Numbered from the stretch's first letter, positions 23,013 to 35,298 are shown. The stretch is DNA of 64,000 nucleotides from Cyanophora paradoxa (GCA_004431415.1 QPMI01000437.1:310001-374000); one strand, 5' to 3'. A program made the numbers and translations. The notes: generated by a model from the letters alone, not told the origin.

Positions 23013-26000
23013 CTATATATAGCTATAGCTATCTACTTGGATGGTGGCGGCAGCGTCTGTGGTGGAGCGGGATCCGAGCTCGAGGGGCGACTGCGCCCGC
23101 GGCCCGGCCCGTCGCGATCGTGCGCATGCAGGAGATCTGGACGGAGCGCTGGCGGTCTTGATCTTTTCATCTAGTCGGAGATCTGTATCTAGAGATTCGT
23201 TGGGCGGTGTGAAACTTCTACGCTGCGAATCGTTGAAGCGCGACTGCAGGGCGAGCGAGAGGCCGCCGCCGACGTCGAGGCCGTATCTTCCCCCCGCGGC
23301 GTTCGCGGCCGCGGCGCCCGCATGGCCCGCGGCCGCCGATCGCGACAGGCCAGTGGCGACGGAGAGCCGATCGATGTCCGCGTCCGCGTCCGCAGCGCTA
23401 GCGCTTCGGGCGTCCGCTTCGGGCGGCGTTGATGAGTGCGGGATGGCCGAGGGCGATCGGACGGGGTTTGTGTGGGGGGTGGATGGCCGTGAGCGCCGGT
23501 TGACGTCGACGTCGACGTCAAAGGGTGCCAGGGGCCCGATGAACACTGACGGTTGCGGCCGCAGATCCGGATGCGGATGCCGGTCGCTGGCGGTGAGCGC
23601 TGAACTCGAGTCCGAAGGACACATGTACAGCCATCGCGCGGCACGGCGCGCTTCCGATTCGTGGCTGGCCATGGAGCTCGAGATCGTGGAGGGGACCTGC
23701 GGGATCGCCAAATGGCCGATCTTGAATTCGTACGAGCGAAATTTCAGCTTAGCTTTAATAAAAGCAATCGCACATTGGATATCGACGGTCTTGTTGAGAA
23801 ACCGATCGCGATGGCGGGCTTGTGGGGGCTGGATGGGGCAGACTTCGGGGCGCCCCCGCGGCCATGGCCAGGGCCAGGGCGCCGGCCCAGTGCTCTTTTG
23901 GGCACGCCGTCGGCCGACCGAGACCGCGTGCGGCCCAAGCTGCTAGGTTTAGTGCTAGCGCTGCCTCCGTCGCTTTCGCCTTTGCGCGACCGAGACTCGA
24001 ATGCTGTCGACGAGGCCTTCGCATGCGGGGCAGCTGATCAGTCGAATTCGAGGGCTTTTATGGCACGAATGGACTCACTTTCGATGGCCTTCTGATGAAA
24101 ATGTCGACCGGTTTCGGGGGGACGGACACGAGGACGGTTTTAATGGGGCTGGATGGCTGCGACGCGAAAGATGCAAACGCGGCGGCTGCAAGCGCGCGGC
24201 TGGGCGCAGGCGCAGGCGCCCGCAGGGGTAGGAGGCTGTCGGCGGAGCGAGACCGGGTGCGGTCCAGGCTGCTGCTGCCGCCGTCCCTGGATGACCGCGA
24301 GCCGAGCTCGAGCACCACGACCGACTCGAGCAGAGGGGCGGGCGGCCACGTCGGGCGGCTGTGGCCATGGGACGCGTGCACGCACACGAAGCCCGCGGCC
24401 GCGGCCGGGGACCACGATCGCTTTCCTTCGGGTGCGTCCTTCGAATTCGCGACGCCGACCGCATTGATATTCAGAGGCGACCGCGGACCCGAATCCGCCT
24501 CCGCCTCGTAAGGCTCGCCGCCCTCGGGGACCCGCGCAAGCCAGCGCTTCCACGTCTGCTCCGTCCCGCATAATTATAAAGTGCGTCAGGCGATTGCGAA
24601 GAGAGGGGGGTATTTCTGGGGAATTTAGCGCGCCGGATTGCGTCGGGCGAATGCGAAGAAGACCAGAACGAGGAGCGCCCCGATCTGGTTGAAAGAAATG
24701 TCTGATTGGTATCTCCTATATTACACAATAAGAAATAGCGATGTCGAAGTCGCACCTGGACGGCGAATTCCGCAAGGGAGAGCACGTCCGCAATCGTATC
24801 CAGCAGGCTCGCCTGGCGAGCGGTCGCGAGCGGGGCGTTAGGACGAAAATGAAGGGAAAAGTGGGATCCGATCCGGGGGTGGGCCGACCCGCTCGACGCG
24901 AGAGACGCGCAGGAAGACCTCGTCGACGGCCATCGCGAGGCGAAACCCGACGGCCTCGCCCGCGCACTCCGCGTCCGACAGGGGCCGCGTCATCGAGCAG
25001 AGGTTCTGCCCGTACGGACAAATTTTTTTAAAGTCAGACGTGGTAGTTGTGATATCGATCGCGGGGAGGAGGCGTACAAAGGACGCGTCGGAGCGCTCGG
25101 CAGCGCGGTTGTCGGCGGGCCGGAGCGCCACGTCGTAGCGGGGCGAGCCATCCCTCTTGTCCTGCGATACGAGATACGAGCCTATAGTGAGGTCAAATTC
25201 AGCGCCGGCGGCTCAAGCTTGTGCTTGCCTCGAAGTGGATGGGCATTAGCAAGATGGGGACCTGCCCCATCAAAATCAACGCATTAATCAAAGGAGCTCA
25301 AGTGCGAACAACTGAGGGCGAATTCGGACCGTCACGGGCCGTACGCCGCGGAAGACGGTGAACTGCGCGACAGCGCGCGGCGTGACGAGGCCCTCGACGG
25401 TCACGTGGTTCGGTACCTGATAAATGATCAGGGCACGCATATGTAAGCTTTTCTTAGATCTAGACGACCAAGCTGAGCTTTCTCTCTTGCTGTAAGCTTA
25501 AGCTTTCAAGAGTTCCGCGCACCCGAATCAGGTAGCTTGTCGCGACGGCGAAGGCGAGGCGGGCGACGAGGCGGAACTCGACGGCGGCCTCGGTCGCGGC
25601 CAGGCGGCAGTCCTCGCAGCGCCACGTCACCCTGCGGAGCCGATCCGAGGAAGTCAACTACGCGATCGGCATCGGCATCGGGCGAAAGCTGAAGGGCTCA
25701 CAGGCAGCTTCGCTGGGAAGCGTTGTAGCGCGCCTCTGCGACTGGCGCCGGCCCCGGCGGGGCGCCGTCTTCTTCGGGCCCCACGCCGCTCGTCAAGACG
25801 TACACTCCCGCTGCGAGCGCGATCGCGATGGCTTTTAATTAGAAGATCTAAGAGCGCTCTGGTCGTTCAAGCTAAGCGGGATATATAGGAGTTCGAGTCG
25901 AGTGCTGACCACGGCCGCCGGCCGTTGCGTTCCTTGTGCTGGCGCTGTTGGACGCGACCTTCTGCACTTCGCAAGGACCTGACGGAACGGCGCGCGAAGA

Positions 26001-29000
26001 AGCGTTACTTTCGCAACAGGCGCGAATCTCGAAACCAAACAATTCTTGCAAGGAGCGCGCCTGCGAAGCCGATGAAGGAGACGGAGAGTTCGAAGGCGCC
26101 GTGGATATCCCCGGCCGAGGGGGAGGACCCCGCGCTCAGGCTCTGCACGATCTGGTAGTTCGCGATCGCCTGCGATACAGAATTCGAAGAGCTCAGTACA
26201 GAAGGTGCTCTCGATTTCAAATTATGATAAGACGCTGCTAATCGCTACTCGCGGTCCAACGCTATATATAAATAACCGGTCGGACTGCGCACGTATTGCA
26301 GAACGACGTAGCCGACGGCGACGGCGGCGAGGGCCAGGCCGAGCAGCGCGAAGACCGAGCCCACAACCGACCGCGACCGCGTCGTCGAAGTCTGCTCGGG
26401 CGCCGAGTCCAATTCCGAATCGTGATCTTCCGAAGCCGCGCGCGCAATGCCGCTAGATCCGGATCCGGATCCGCAGCCGTAAATATCAGTCGAGCTCCTC
26501 GAGCTCGGGGCTCCAAGCTGCGCATGCAGCTGCCGCTGGCGCCTAGCCGCCTCCTCCTCCTCGATTTCCTCCGCGAGTACCTTGCGCCGTTCCGAGATGA
26601 AATCCCTGTAGAGAACGTCCAGCTTCCGCACCTGCCAAGAGCGTCGGAGCGGGGAGGGTCGCGGCAAGATCGAGGTCGTATAGCTGGCAGTTTCTACGGA
26701 CCCGGGAGCGCCGCTGCTGCATGACAGCCTCCGACTTGGATTTCGACGGGAACTGCACGCGCACGCGTACGGGCGCGCGAGCGCGCAGTCAGCGCATGTC
26801 GAAGAAGTGGAGGCTGTATACATGCGCCGAGAGAAAGATAGCAACCTTTACATAGAAGAACACGGCGGCGCCGACGAGGACTAAGAGGGCACCGACGCCA
26901 ACGACGAGGGCCGCGAGGGCGTAGTTCAGGCGCCGCGTCGCCGGCCCCTCGACCTTGATCTCCTGCTCGCGTGGCATAAGTGCAACGAAATACTTTTCTG
27001 ATTGAATGTATTGGGACGTTTACCGCTCGGGTCACGTTCGCACTGTTGGTGTCCAGTCTGACTGATTCCGTCCGGTACGAGACGCGCGTGTCGACGTCCG
27101 TCGCCGTCAACGCAGCGAAGAAGCCCTGCTGCAGCAGCCGCCGTACGCGTGCACGTGCCCGTCCGAGGCCGAGCGCTAGCGCTGAGGTCTGCGAGCTGGC
27201 TGTACCTCCGAAAGCCTCCGAGATGCTCTGCGCAATGACGGCGCGGAAATCCACCACCTCGACCGGCTCTGCCGTCGCGACCGGGCTGCGCGTCCGGGAA
27301 TTCGAGTTCGAATTCGAAATCGAGTCGCAATCGGGCCACTCGCGGATCGATATGTATTAAGGCGAATCCCAGAACGGACCAGAGCTGGGTGGATCGGCAG
27401 GCGAGGCAGGACGAGGCTGCTTCCGCGGGCGCGTAGAAACCGGGCGAGCTGCGGGCCGACATTATAAATCCGGCCCGACCCTGCGCTAAATAACGCAGAG
27501 CTTCGAATTCGGGAAGCCACGCACCAGGGAGTGCAGTAATCCTGGCTCGAGTTGCGCGCCGTCCCTGCGAGACGGGATCCACGATCAGTCGGGTGAACGG
27601 ACACAAATTAAAGCCCCCGAGCTTGCAAGCGTGTGTACACGTTAAAACGTTGCGACCTACCTTTCGCGCATGCAACGCACGCCGTCAGGGACTCGTCAGA
27701 CTGCGCAAAAACATGTTTCGATGAATCGAAAAACCATCCAGAGAATACGAACCACAGAGCCGACGCCGCAGTTCGAACACTCCGTTGATCCTGGAATCGA
27801 CGAGACGGAGTTGCCTGCATTCGACAAATCAAATCAGCACGGACGGCGAGGCGGCATTTAGATCGAAGCGGGGGCTCAAGGGAGGCGGGGCTCCAGGGGG
27901 GGGGGGGGGGGGGGGGGGGAACAGGAAAACGCACGAGGGCAGGTCAGGCACCACGTAAAGTTCCTCGAGACGGGGAGATACTGGGAGGCGGGGCACGGCT
28001 CGCAGGCGGTGCGCGTCGCATCGGCGACGTGGCCGTCCGGACAGCGCACGCAGGCGTCGTCTGTGCATGCACGAAAATTGCGAGTTCAACGAGTAATGCC
28101 TAACATAAGTGAAGTCATGATCATGATCAAGAGAGCACCTCCGGGTTTAGAATTCGAAATGGCACGGTGCGGGCAGAGAAGACACTTTCCACCCGCAGGG
28201 TAGCGGCCGCCCGGGCAAGCTGATCCGACGAACAGAGCGGGTGAGAAGGAGCGATGCAAGGAAAATTAATCTTTAAACCCGATTCCAAATGCGCGTAAAC
28301 TTGCCAGTGCAGTCGGCGCCATTCTCGCTTGGGACTTGGCCGGTAGGGCTGCAGCGAGAGATCGAAGTCAGCTGCAGGTGAGAACAAGCGAAAGTTACTA
28401 AACATAAGCTATCTATCTGGCTCTCGGGCCGGGGAAGCTCTTGAAATCCGCTGCTGGGCTAGCCATGGGCACCAGGAGCTGCAGGACTCGGAACCAAAGA
28501 AGCGGGAGACGCCCCCCCCCCGTGCACTTTAGGCAGCGTGTCACGCCGCTGTCGAAGGGGCGGAAGAATCCCTGAGCCGAAATAAGAAGTCGCGATTAGT
28601 TTAGGATAAGATGAAGGCGTAGGGATCGGCCGCGGGGGGGGGGGGGGGGGGGGGGGGCGGGGCGTACGGGGGGACAGGGGTAGCAGGTCTGCCCATCTGG
28701 TGAGGCCGTGAAGCCCCCAGCGCAAGAAGCGCACGCCCCCGCGGTGCCCTCGTTTTGAGCCACTGTTCCCGCGGGGCACTGCGAAATTAAAGAGCGCTGC
28801 ATAAGCTCCAGATAATCAAAACAATGCGAGAGCCAAATTGCAATGATCACTTTCTGACAATAGTTGGTGTTGTTCGCCATGTAGGAGCCTGAGATGAGTC
28901 AAAAATCACGGCGATCAATGACGCAGCTCAACGGCTGCAGCAGAAATACTTCGTTCACACCTTTTTCGCAGAGAATGCAGGCGCTTGCCCCGTCATTCGC

Positions 29001-32000
29001 ATATGAGCCAAGCGGGCAAGCGAGGCAGCTGTAGGCGGTACCAGCAGGCGCCCACGTGCCCTGAAAGTTGCGCCGCTAAATATAAGCAGGCGGAGCGGGC
29101 TCTCAGGCCAGGGGGGCTCTCAAGCTGCAAGGCAAACCGGAACGCAGGGGATGCAGACGCTCTGTGTTTGAGGCCTGAAAGTTCCGGCGGGGCAGGCCTT
29201 ACAGCTGGAGCTGAAAATGCGATCAGAGACAGCATTGAAGTTTCGATTAAGCTTAAGAATTGTTTCGGTAGCGCTTACCGTTCGTTGATTGCCAAATGCC
29301 CATCCGGACAGGGGGTACATTCGCTCGAGCCCGGCTGCTCAACGTTGAAATTGTCACGTGCACGTGGATTCGAAGCGAAACGGGTACCCAAATTAAAGAC
29401 CCGCACCTTGCTGACGAATCCTTCCGCACAGGTAACACACGTGCCGTTCCTCTCGCGCGTCCCCGCCCTGCAGATCGCGCAGCCGACGCGGTCCTTCGTT
29501 GACTCCGTTCCGCTTGGGCTGACGCTTCGCGTGAGCGCGAGAAACAGCCCTATATATAGCTAGGGGCGCCGCAAGCTCTGAAATTCAAAGATTTCAAAGA
29601 CGCGCACCATATGTCGCACTCTGCTCTTCCCGGCGCACTGGCAAAGCTGCCGAACAGGCACTGCGCAAGTGTGCGGATTTACTTTTGCAAGACGCCAACG
29701 CGATGAAACTCGAGAATCGAATCTCAGTTGTTTAAAGCGTCAATGGCGAGTGCTCACAAGTTGACATGTCGACATGTCATCGGAGCGAAAGGTGCCGGCG
29801 GCTGCGAATCGGATGTCAGCTTAAGCTTTCCAGCTCGGCGCGCGGGGGTCGGGACGGACGGCAAGCAGAGCAGCTTTGGCGGTCGGACGCGGCGACAAAT
29901 CCAGCGTGGCTGCAATGAACAACATGTAAGCGGTCATCTATAAGCAAACATGCGAACGCGGGCCGGGGGCACCAATCAAGGCACAGTGGGGTGCCGGCCT
30001 CGGGCGCGTACGTGTTGCCCACGCAGTCCCTGCACCGCCTCTCGTACTCGCCCATTCCTTTGGGACAGGCCCGGCACGAGGTGCGCTCCGGGTTTGGCGC
30101 GTGCCCAGGGTCGCACGCCGTGTAGTTCCGCGAGGCGGGGAGCGCCGCCGCTCCATCGGGCACCGGGGCGCACTCCGCCATCGATTCGTGTCGGTAGAAA
30201 CCGCCCAGACATGCTGCGAATCGATGTGTCCGGTGAGAAGAAATGTCCAAAATGCGAGATCGGCCGCGGAAATTCAAAGCGCGCGCACGGACGCAGGACT
30301 GGCCGTCGACCGCGGAGGTGTAGCCTTCCGGGCACTTCTGGCACTCCCAGCTCCCCGGCAAGCTCGCAACCGAGTTCAGGGGGCAGACTAGACACGCGTC
30401 TCCGGACTGGTACATCCCTGCGTCGCCGGCGCCGCTTTAAATTCTACTTTCGAACGAGTTCGCAACCGAAACTATTACCGCGACGGACCTGAGGGGCATG
30501 GCACGCAGAAGCTCCTGTCCGCGTTCGGGACAAATCCCGGGTCGCATTCCGTGAAGGTTGCGCTCCCCTCGCTGGCCGACGCGCGCGGCGGGACCGCCGT
30601 GCAGTGCGTCATAGATCCGTTGCGGAATGTGCCACTCGGGCACCTGCCGGCGATTGCGATTCAAGACATCATAACGATGCGAAACGCTTTATTCATGTCG
30701 CACCGCACGCAAGAAGCGCTGTCGAGAGCGGATACGGTCCCGTCCGCGCATGCAGAGCAGCCCGCGCTGGCCGACGCCGATGCGTGCGTGTTGAGCGGAC
30801 AGGCGACGCAGCGGTCTTCGAGCTGCATCAAACGAAAAGTATGCGCATGCGCATGCGCATGCAATGTTGAGAATTCGAAGGGTAGACAAAACAGATTATA
30901 GCTATAAATTCGTACCTGATACGAGCCCGTGGAGCAAGGCTGGCACTCGGACCGCAGCGCGTTCGGAATGTATCCCGGCAAGCACGGCGACCAGGTGGCG
31001 GCGGCGCCGGGCGAGACCGATCGGGGCGGAGCCAGCTGGCACGTGGCATTCTCGGCTGAGCGATACGAGCCTGTCGCGAGCGAGAGTAGTCATAAGCCAC
31101 CGGCGCCGATGAATTCGAAGCTTTACTTAAGTGTTCAACGATGCGCGGACCGACGCCACAAGGCAAACAGGTCTGCAGGTCGGACGAAGCGACGAATCCG
31201 AGGCCGCACGGGGTGCAGGCCGAGGAGGCCTCCTTAGGCGCCACGTGGTTGAGAGGACAGATCTCGCAGCTGTTGTTCCGCTTGTAGGAACCCTGGGCGA
31301 GTGTTGCGGTCACAAACAATGTTCTGTAGTTCAGCCTAGCTATAGCCGCCGCTGGCCATGGGCGCTTTGCACACCTTGCGGCAAGCGACGCATGCCCACC
31401 TCGGAAGATCAGGCACGAACCCCGCCGTGCAATTTGAGTAGGTGGCCGAACCCGGCTGGGCGACGCTGCGCGCAAAGCGCTCTCAGAACTGTGCGAATCC
31501 AATCCGATGATCGGAGCTTTGGGCGATCTTCGTATTCTTACCTGCCATCCGGGACAGAGATGCAGGTGGGATCTGAAGCGCTCCTGTACGTTCCACCCTG
31601 CTCCCCCCCGTCAGTGTACGAAGCAGAAACTCTAAGCAAACGGTGACGACTGAGACTCACTGGGCAGGGCAAGCAGGATTGTCTGGGAAGGGCGATCGAG
31701 AGTCAGACGATTACAATGCAAATTGATTCAAAGGGTCGCTGTATCCGCGACATCTTGATATTGCAGCACTAAATTTCAATAGCATTGATACAGCAAATTG
31801 CGAACCGATCGGCTGCCGAGACGTGCCCATCGGGGCAGCGTGTGCAAGATGTCTGCCCGGGCATCGCAGCAACGCTGTTGAGCGGGCACAGCAGGCAGTC
31901 CATGTTCGCCTGCAGCTGGTAGGCGCCCTGTGCATGTACAGGTGCGCCCCTCCGAATTAAGTTTGGGCATGACGCCAGCGAGGCGCGCGCTTGCACGTGC

Positions 32001-32019
32001 ACGCACCTTAGGGCACTGG
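23013..32019 (-). CDS. 3' part of a large cysteine-rich receptor-like membrane protein gene (interrupted by the element)
   Basis: Many short minus-strand exons between 32,019 and about 27,360 encode repeats of the ephrin-receptor-like/GCC2-GCC3 type, for example LVCPLNSVASLPGSWECQKC (about 30,370), CVACPLNTHASASASAGCSA (about 30,790) and DCLLCPLNSVAAMPGQTSC (about 31,880). These Cys-rich modules are extracellular in known proteins. Further on lie a juxtamembrane domain (VVDFRAVIAQSISEAFGG, about 27,250), a clear membrane helix (LNYALAALVVGVGALLVLVG, about 26,900) and at least one more hydrophobic helix (SVFALLGLALAAVAVGYVVL, about 26,330). The end is a Ser/Asp-rich cytosolic region with stop near 23,013. 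Introns carry G-runs on the plus strand (27,898-27,919; 28,636-28,657), that is C-runs on the sense strand. The 5' part is at 60,591-64,000. The link of 23.0-26.0 kb to this gene is less sure. Confidence 0.6.
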
Positions 32020-32025
32020 TTGCAA
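32020..32025. repeat. target-site duplication, left copy (TTGCAA)
   Basis: TTGCAA directly precedes the element's terminal ACACATAG and matches the six bases directly after the right terminus. Six-base target duplications are typical of Polinton/Maverick integration. The motif is itself palindromic, so the border could be read a base or two differently, but this reading gives equal ends and restores the host exon. Confidence 0.85.
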
Positions 32026-32308
32026 ACACATAGTAAAATGCGGAGTTTTAACCCTCGGCTTATCTTAATTGATTTTGTTGATATATCTCGTATATTCTAT
32101 TTCAATCAATCGATAATCTGTGTATATCTTATCGAATATTCAATTATTTCGATTATTTTGTATTCTTTTCGATATTTTATCGTAAATTTCTCTTATTTTC
32201 CGATTAGTCTTACTGAGTCAATCGATAATCTGTATATATTTCCGAATAATATAACTGAATCTCAATTAGATCTTGCCTCTGGTTAAAACTCCGCATTTTA
32301 CTATGTGT
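32026..32308. repeat. 283-bp end module bounded by 28-bp inverted repeats (left)
   Basis: The terminal 28 bases (32,026-32,053) recur inverted at 32,281-32,308 (ending ATTTTACTATGTGT). The tip is therefore a fold-back unit with 28-bp arms around about 227 bp of AT-rich DNA. The same unit ends the right side of the element. Confidence 0.9.
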
Positions 32309-33157
32309 GATTGGTCTAAAAGGTAATTGATTTAATCGATATTATATTCATGTACTTTCTCGATTAAATTTAATTAAATTTAATTCATTTAATCGGAAAT
32401 ATATCGCTAAACTCGATTAAGATCCATAAATGATTCATTTGTTTATATTAATAAATCGATCTCTTATTGAATTCAATCGTAATTATACATGAAACTTATA
32501 TGATTTTATCATTGTTTTGTTGAGTCTAAGGGGGGACCCTTAGAAAATTGGGTGTCACAGGTGTCACAGGTGTCACAGGTCAATCCCAAGGAAAGTCCTA
32601 GTGAGAAATTGATTTTTAAAATCCACGGGATAGACCTGTGACACCTGTGACACATACCATATTCAGTAAGGACCTCATATATTGTGAAAATCTCAGTGTT
32701 AGTTGGTGTTAAATCTTTCAGGCAGCATTTATTTGTCAGGCATTAAATCTATCGATTTTCATAAAGTATTTTATTTTGGCTAAGTCATTGTTTGGATTAA
32801 CAATGAAATTTCAATTTTATAAAAGTTTTCTAAAAAGGTGCCTGACAATGCCTGACATACTATATAAGTGCCTGACAACTATATTATAGTGCCTGACAAA
32901 CCATATATGGTAATACTATATGATATCTTCTACTTTCTCAGTGTTAGTTGGTGTAGTTGACTCAAAAAATGCATTTATACTCTGATTCATTGTTATTTCC
33001 TGTGAAATTTGAGTCAACTCAACCCACTTAGTCAACCCTTGCATTGAATTCGTAACAAAATCCATATACTATTACTACTTTTACGATTAATATGAGTCAA
33101 CCTTGAGTCCACTTTAATATAAATATTATATAATAGGGGGAATCAAGGGGAGATGCT
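32026..33157. repeat. left terminal inverted repeat
   Basis: It begins ACACATAGTAAAATGCGGAG. It matches the reverse complement of 59,477-60,584; the outer several hundred bases look identical, while the inner part shows small substitutions and indels (for example the stretch at 33,080-33,095 is absent from the right copy). It holds GGTGTCACA repeats (32,552-32,580; inverted at 32,632-32,655), two copies of CTCAGTGTTAGTTGGTGT (about 32,693 and 32,938), and several TGCCTGACA iterons. The open frame reading through it from the host side is spurious. Confidence 0.95.
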
Positions 33158-33910
33158 TATAAACATATGAATTATTGAGCCTATGATACTTACATCGTCA
33201 GGCAGGCCTCGTTAAGAGGATTCCGAATCTGTTTTTGGTTTTGTCACATGATGAGTTGGTGAAGAGATACATGCATTTTAGTGTTTTGTATGTGGTTTAA
33301 TGATATGATGTCATAATGCATGGGTTTTCGTCAACAGTTAAATGAACAGTTAAGTGGACACCGTTTCACGATAAACGAGTAGACACTGCCTACTCCCAAC
33401 AGGTGTCCACTTAACTGTTCACTTAATTGTTCGCAATTTGCTTCATTGTCTTTCAATAGCTTTCCCGCATATCTTGTTTTCAATTGTTGTTGCAGTACAC
33501 TATTACAATAGTTGTCTCGTTAACTGTTCACTTATCTGTTCGCTGCGGAAAAAAGACGATGACGGACGTGTTATGTTACGAAATGATGTCATAATGACGA
33601 TGCATATGTATATGATATATATGACACACCATCGAACTCGGGAGATCATGACGATCACGGCGATATATATATGTTATGTGTTTATGATACATCATTATTA
33701 CATCATTATGATGCATCATTCCGAAATCTCGAAAAATCGATAATCGGCATCTTCAAACGCTTGTATCTCATCACCAGATTATCAAATCGCAACGTTCTGC
33801 ATATCGCTGTGAAGCGCTTGAAAAGATCTACAAGACAATGTGTATATCATATGCATATATGTATATCAGTCATACATATATTTGGAAAAAACGAGTTTTC
33901 GGCTAGCAAA
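33158..33910. other. gene-free stretch between left TIR and integrase
   Basis: No credible gene. It contains the hairpin at 33,344-33,420, further GAACAGTTAA/TTAACTGTTC fragments to about 33,545, and a stretch rich in ATGATGCATCAT-like palindromes (33,590-33,725). The open frame at 33,438-33,743 has skewed composition (Met, Ile, His, Tyr) and no codon signal. Promoters are not expected here, because the adjacent gene ends at 33,911. Confidence 0.5.
33344..33420. repeat. perfect 19-bp hairpin with nested inner stem
   Basis: GAACAGTTAAGTGGACACC at 33,344-33,362 is perfectly complementary to GGTGTCCACTTAACTGTTC at 33,402-33,420. The loop holds a second small stem, GAGTAG...CTACTC. Weaker pairing extends outward for several bases on both sides. 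It lies downstream of the integrase stop. Confidence 0.85.
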
Positions 33911-35295
33911 CTAGCTAGTTTTGGTCCTCTCTCTTAGTGTTCTTTGAGGTTTAGGGGCTGTATATGACTCCTTAGTAGTCTGAAAGTCATTATACCATCT
34001 CTGGCTATTCACTTCTGAAAGTTTCTGTGTTCCTGCTATAGTGAGCTTTTTGAGTTCCCTGTTAACTTTCCCAGCCTTCTCCTTCCTAGCCTCTATCAAA
34101 GGCTTAACTGGGACTTCATTAGCAGCTTCTATGCCTTCTCTCCTTATAGCAGCATCAACCCTAGCTTCCTCTTTAGCTTGCTCTAAGGCATCCACTGTAG
34201 GGGCTTCCAGATACTCAACTGCATTCACAGGCAACAGCTCATGGAATGCAAACCTGTTATCTATGATCTCTCCAGTGGGACTCTTTAGCTTAAACTTAAA
34301 GCCTTCTCTACTATCAACAGTGTAAACCATCCTAGACCAATTGTTACCCTGTTTAGCAAAGGGGTTCTTCTCAACTTTCACTCTAACAAACATGCCAGGC
34401 TGCATGGTATCAAGGTAAGCTATTGATTTCTTGAATCTTTCATCTTCTAATCCCACTATATACCTATAATGATCCTCTGTAGTTTCACCTGGCTTCATCT
34501 TAGTAGCTGAGTGGACTGTATTATTGTAATTATACTCAATATCACCTAACACATCAAAGAATCTAGCTGTGTTATTAGCTATGCAGTAGTTTGTGATCAG
34601 TCTCTTAATCTGCTTGTTAAAGGCTTCAATTCGACCTTGGCTTCTGTGGTCAGCAGTTCCACTCACTTGGTGTTCTATGAATTTACTAGATAAATACTCC
34701 TGGAATATTCGATTTTGGAACTCACTTCCAGCATCTGATTGAACCTTTACTATTGGTCTTGCCACTCTCATCTCAAGCTGTTTAAATGCAGCCAATGTAG
34801 TGAGAGCTGATTTATCTCTTATAGGTATAATATACCCAGTTCTCAGTGTTGATTCCATTGCAGTCATAAATGTATCATAGCCATTGTTTTGTTTCTTATA
34901 AGCTGGGAAAAAGAGCAAATCAATCACATAGGTATCAAGGGGTTGCCTAATTGGGACCATGGGATCTCTCTTCCTAGATATAGCAGGTGCATTGATCTGA
35001 ACAACTTCTTGTTTTTATAGAACTCTTGCAACTGCTTATAGGATTCATCTGGTAACTCAGCCCTCATAGCTTGAAGCCCTTTATAACCAGTTCTCACATC
35101 ATAGAATCTCTTGGCAATCTTGTTGGTTTCTTTCACTGCAATAGCAACTGGGATCTCTACTGGGACAAGCTCTTTCATTTCAGACTTTTTGACAATTCGA
35201 GATTCCCCCTTTTCCTCCTTTGGAACTGTGATAGGCAGTAGGTTACCTTGTAGTTGCTCAGTGGTTCTCCTAACTATTCTTCCAGTTGCTGGCAT
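33911..35295 (-). CDS. DDE (rve-type) integrase, frame broken once
   Basis: It inserts the linear element DNA into host chromosomes. In the main frame (33,911-34,960) the catalytic residues are Asp14 (TYVIDLLFF), Asp76 (VQSDAGSEF) and Glu112 (QGRIEAFNKQ); the last two are exactly 35 residues apart, as in retroviral-type integrases. A C-terminal SH3-like segment (GMFVRVKVEKNPFAKQGNNW) and a long charged tail follow. The N-terminal part (34,924-35,295; RFYDVRTGYKGLQAM, SYKQLQEFYK) is in another frame. The two are connected if one base is missing near the A5 run at 35,012-35,016 (plus-strand TTTTT). The start ATG is at 35,293-35,295, three bases after the polymerase stop, suggesting cotranscription with the polymerase. 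Whether the break is real or a sequencing error is open. Confidence 0.9.
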
Positions 35296-35298
35296 CTC

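Noticed and set aside
31930-32286. open frame running from host exon into the left TIR
   Set aside because: It starts in host coding DNA in the wrong strand and continues into the AT-rich terminal repeat. The same peptide appears at 60,324-60,686 because the TIR is duplicated. It is a junction artefact.
32552-32655. short spaced repeats as a CRISPR array
   Set aside because: GGTGTCACA units are directly adjacent 9-bp repeats without spacers, in a terminal repeat of a eukaryotic element.
33438-33743. 101-codon open frame next to the left TIR
   Set aside because: Composition is dominated by Met, Ile, His, Tyr from palindromic ATGATGCATCAT DNA; no domain, no promoter-like box.
35000-35020. programmed -1 ribosomal frameshift in the integrase gene
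   Set aside because: The A5 run is not a standard slippery heptamer in the reading frame, and five other genes or sites show the same one-base loss without slippery sites.
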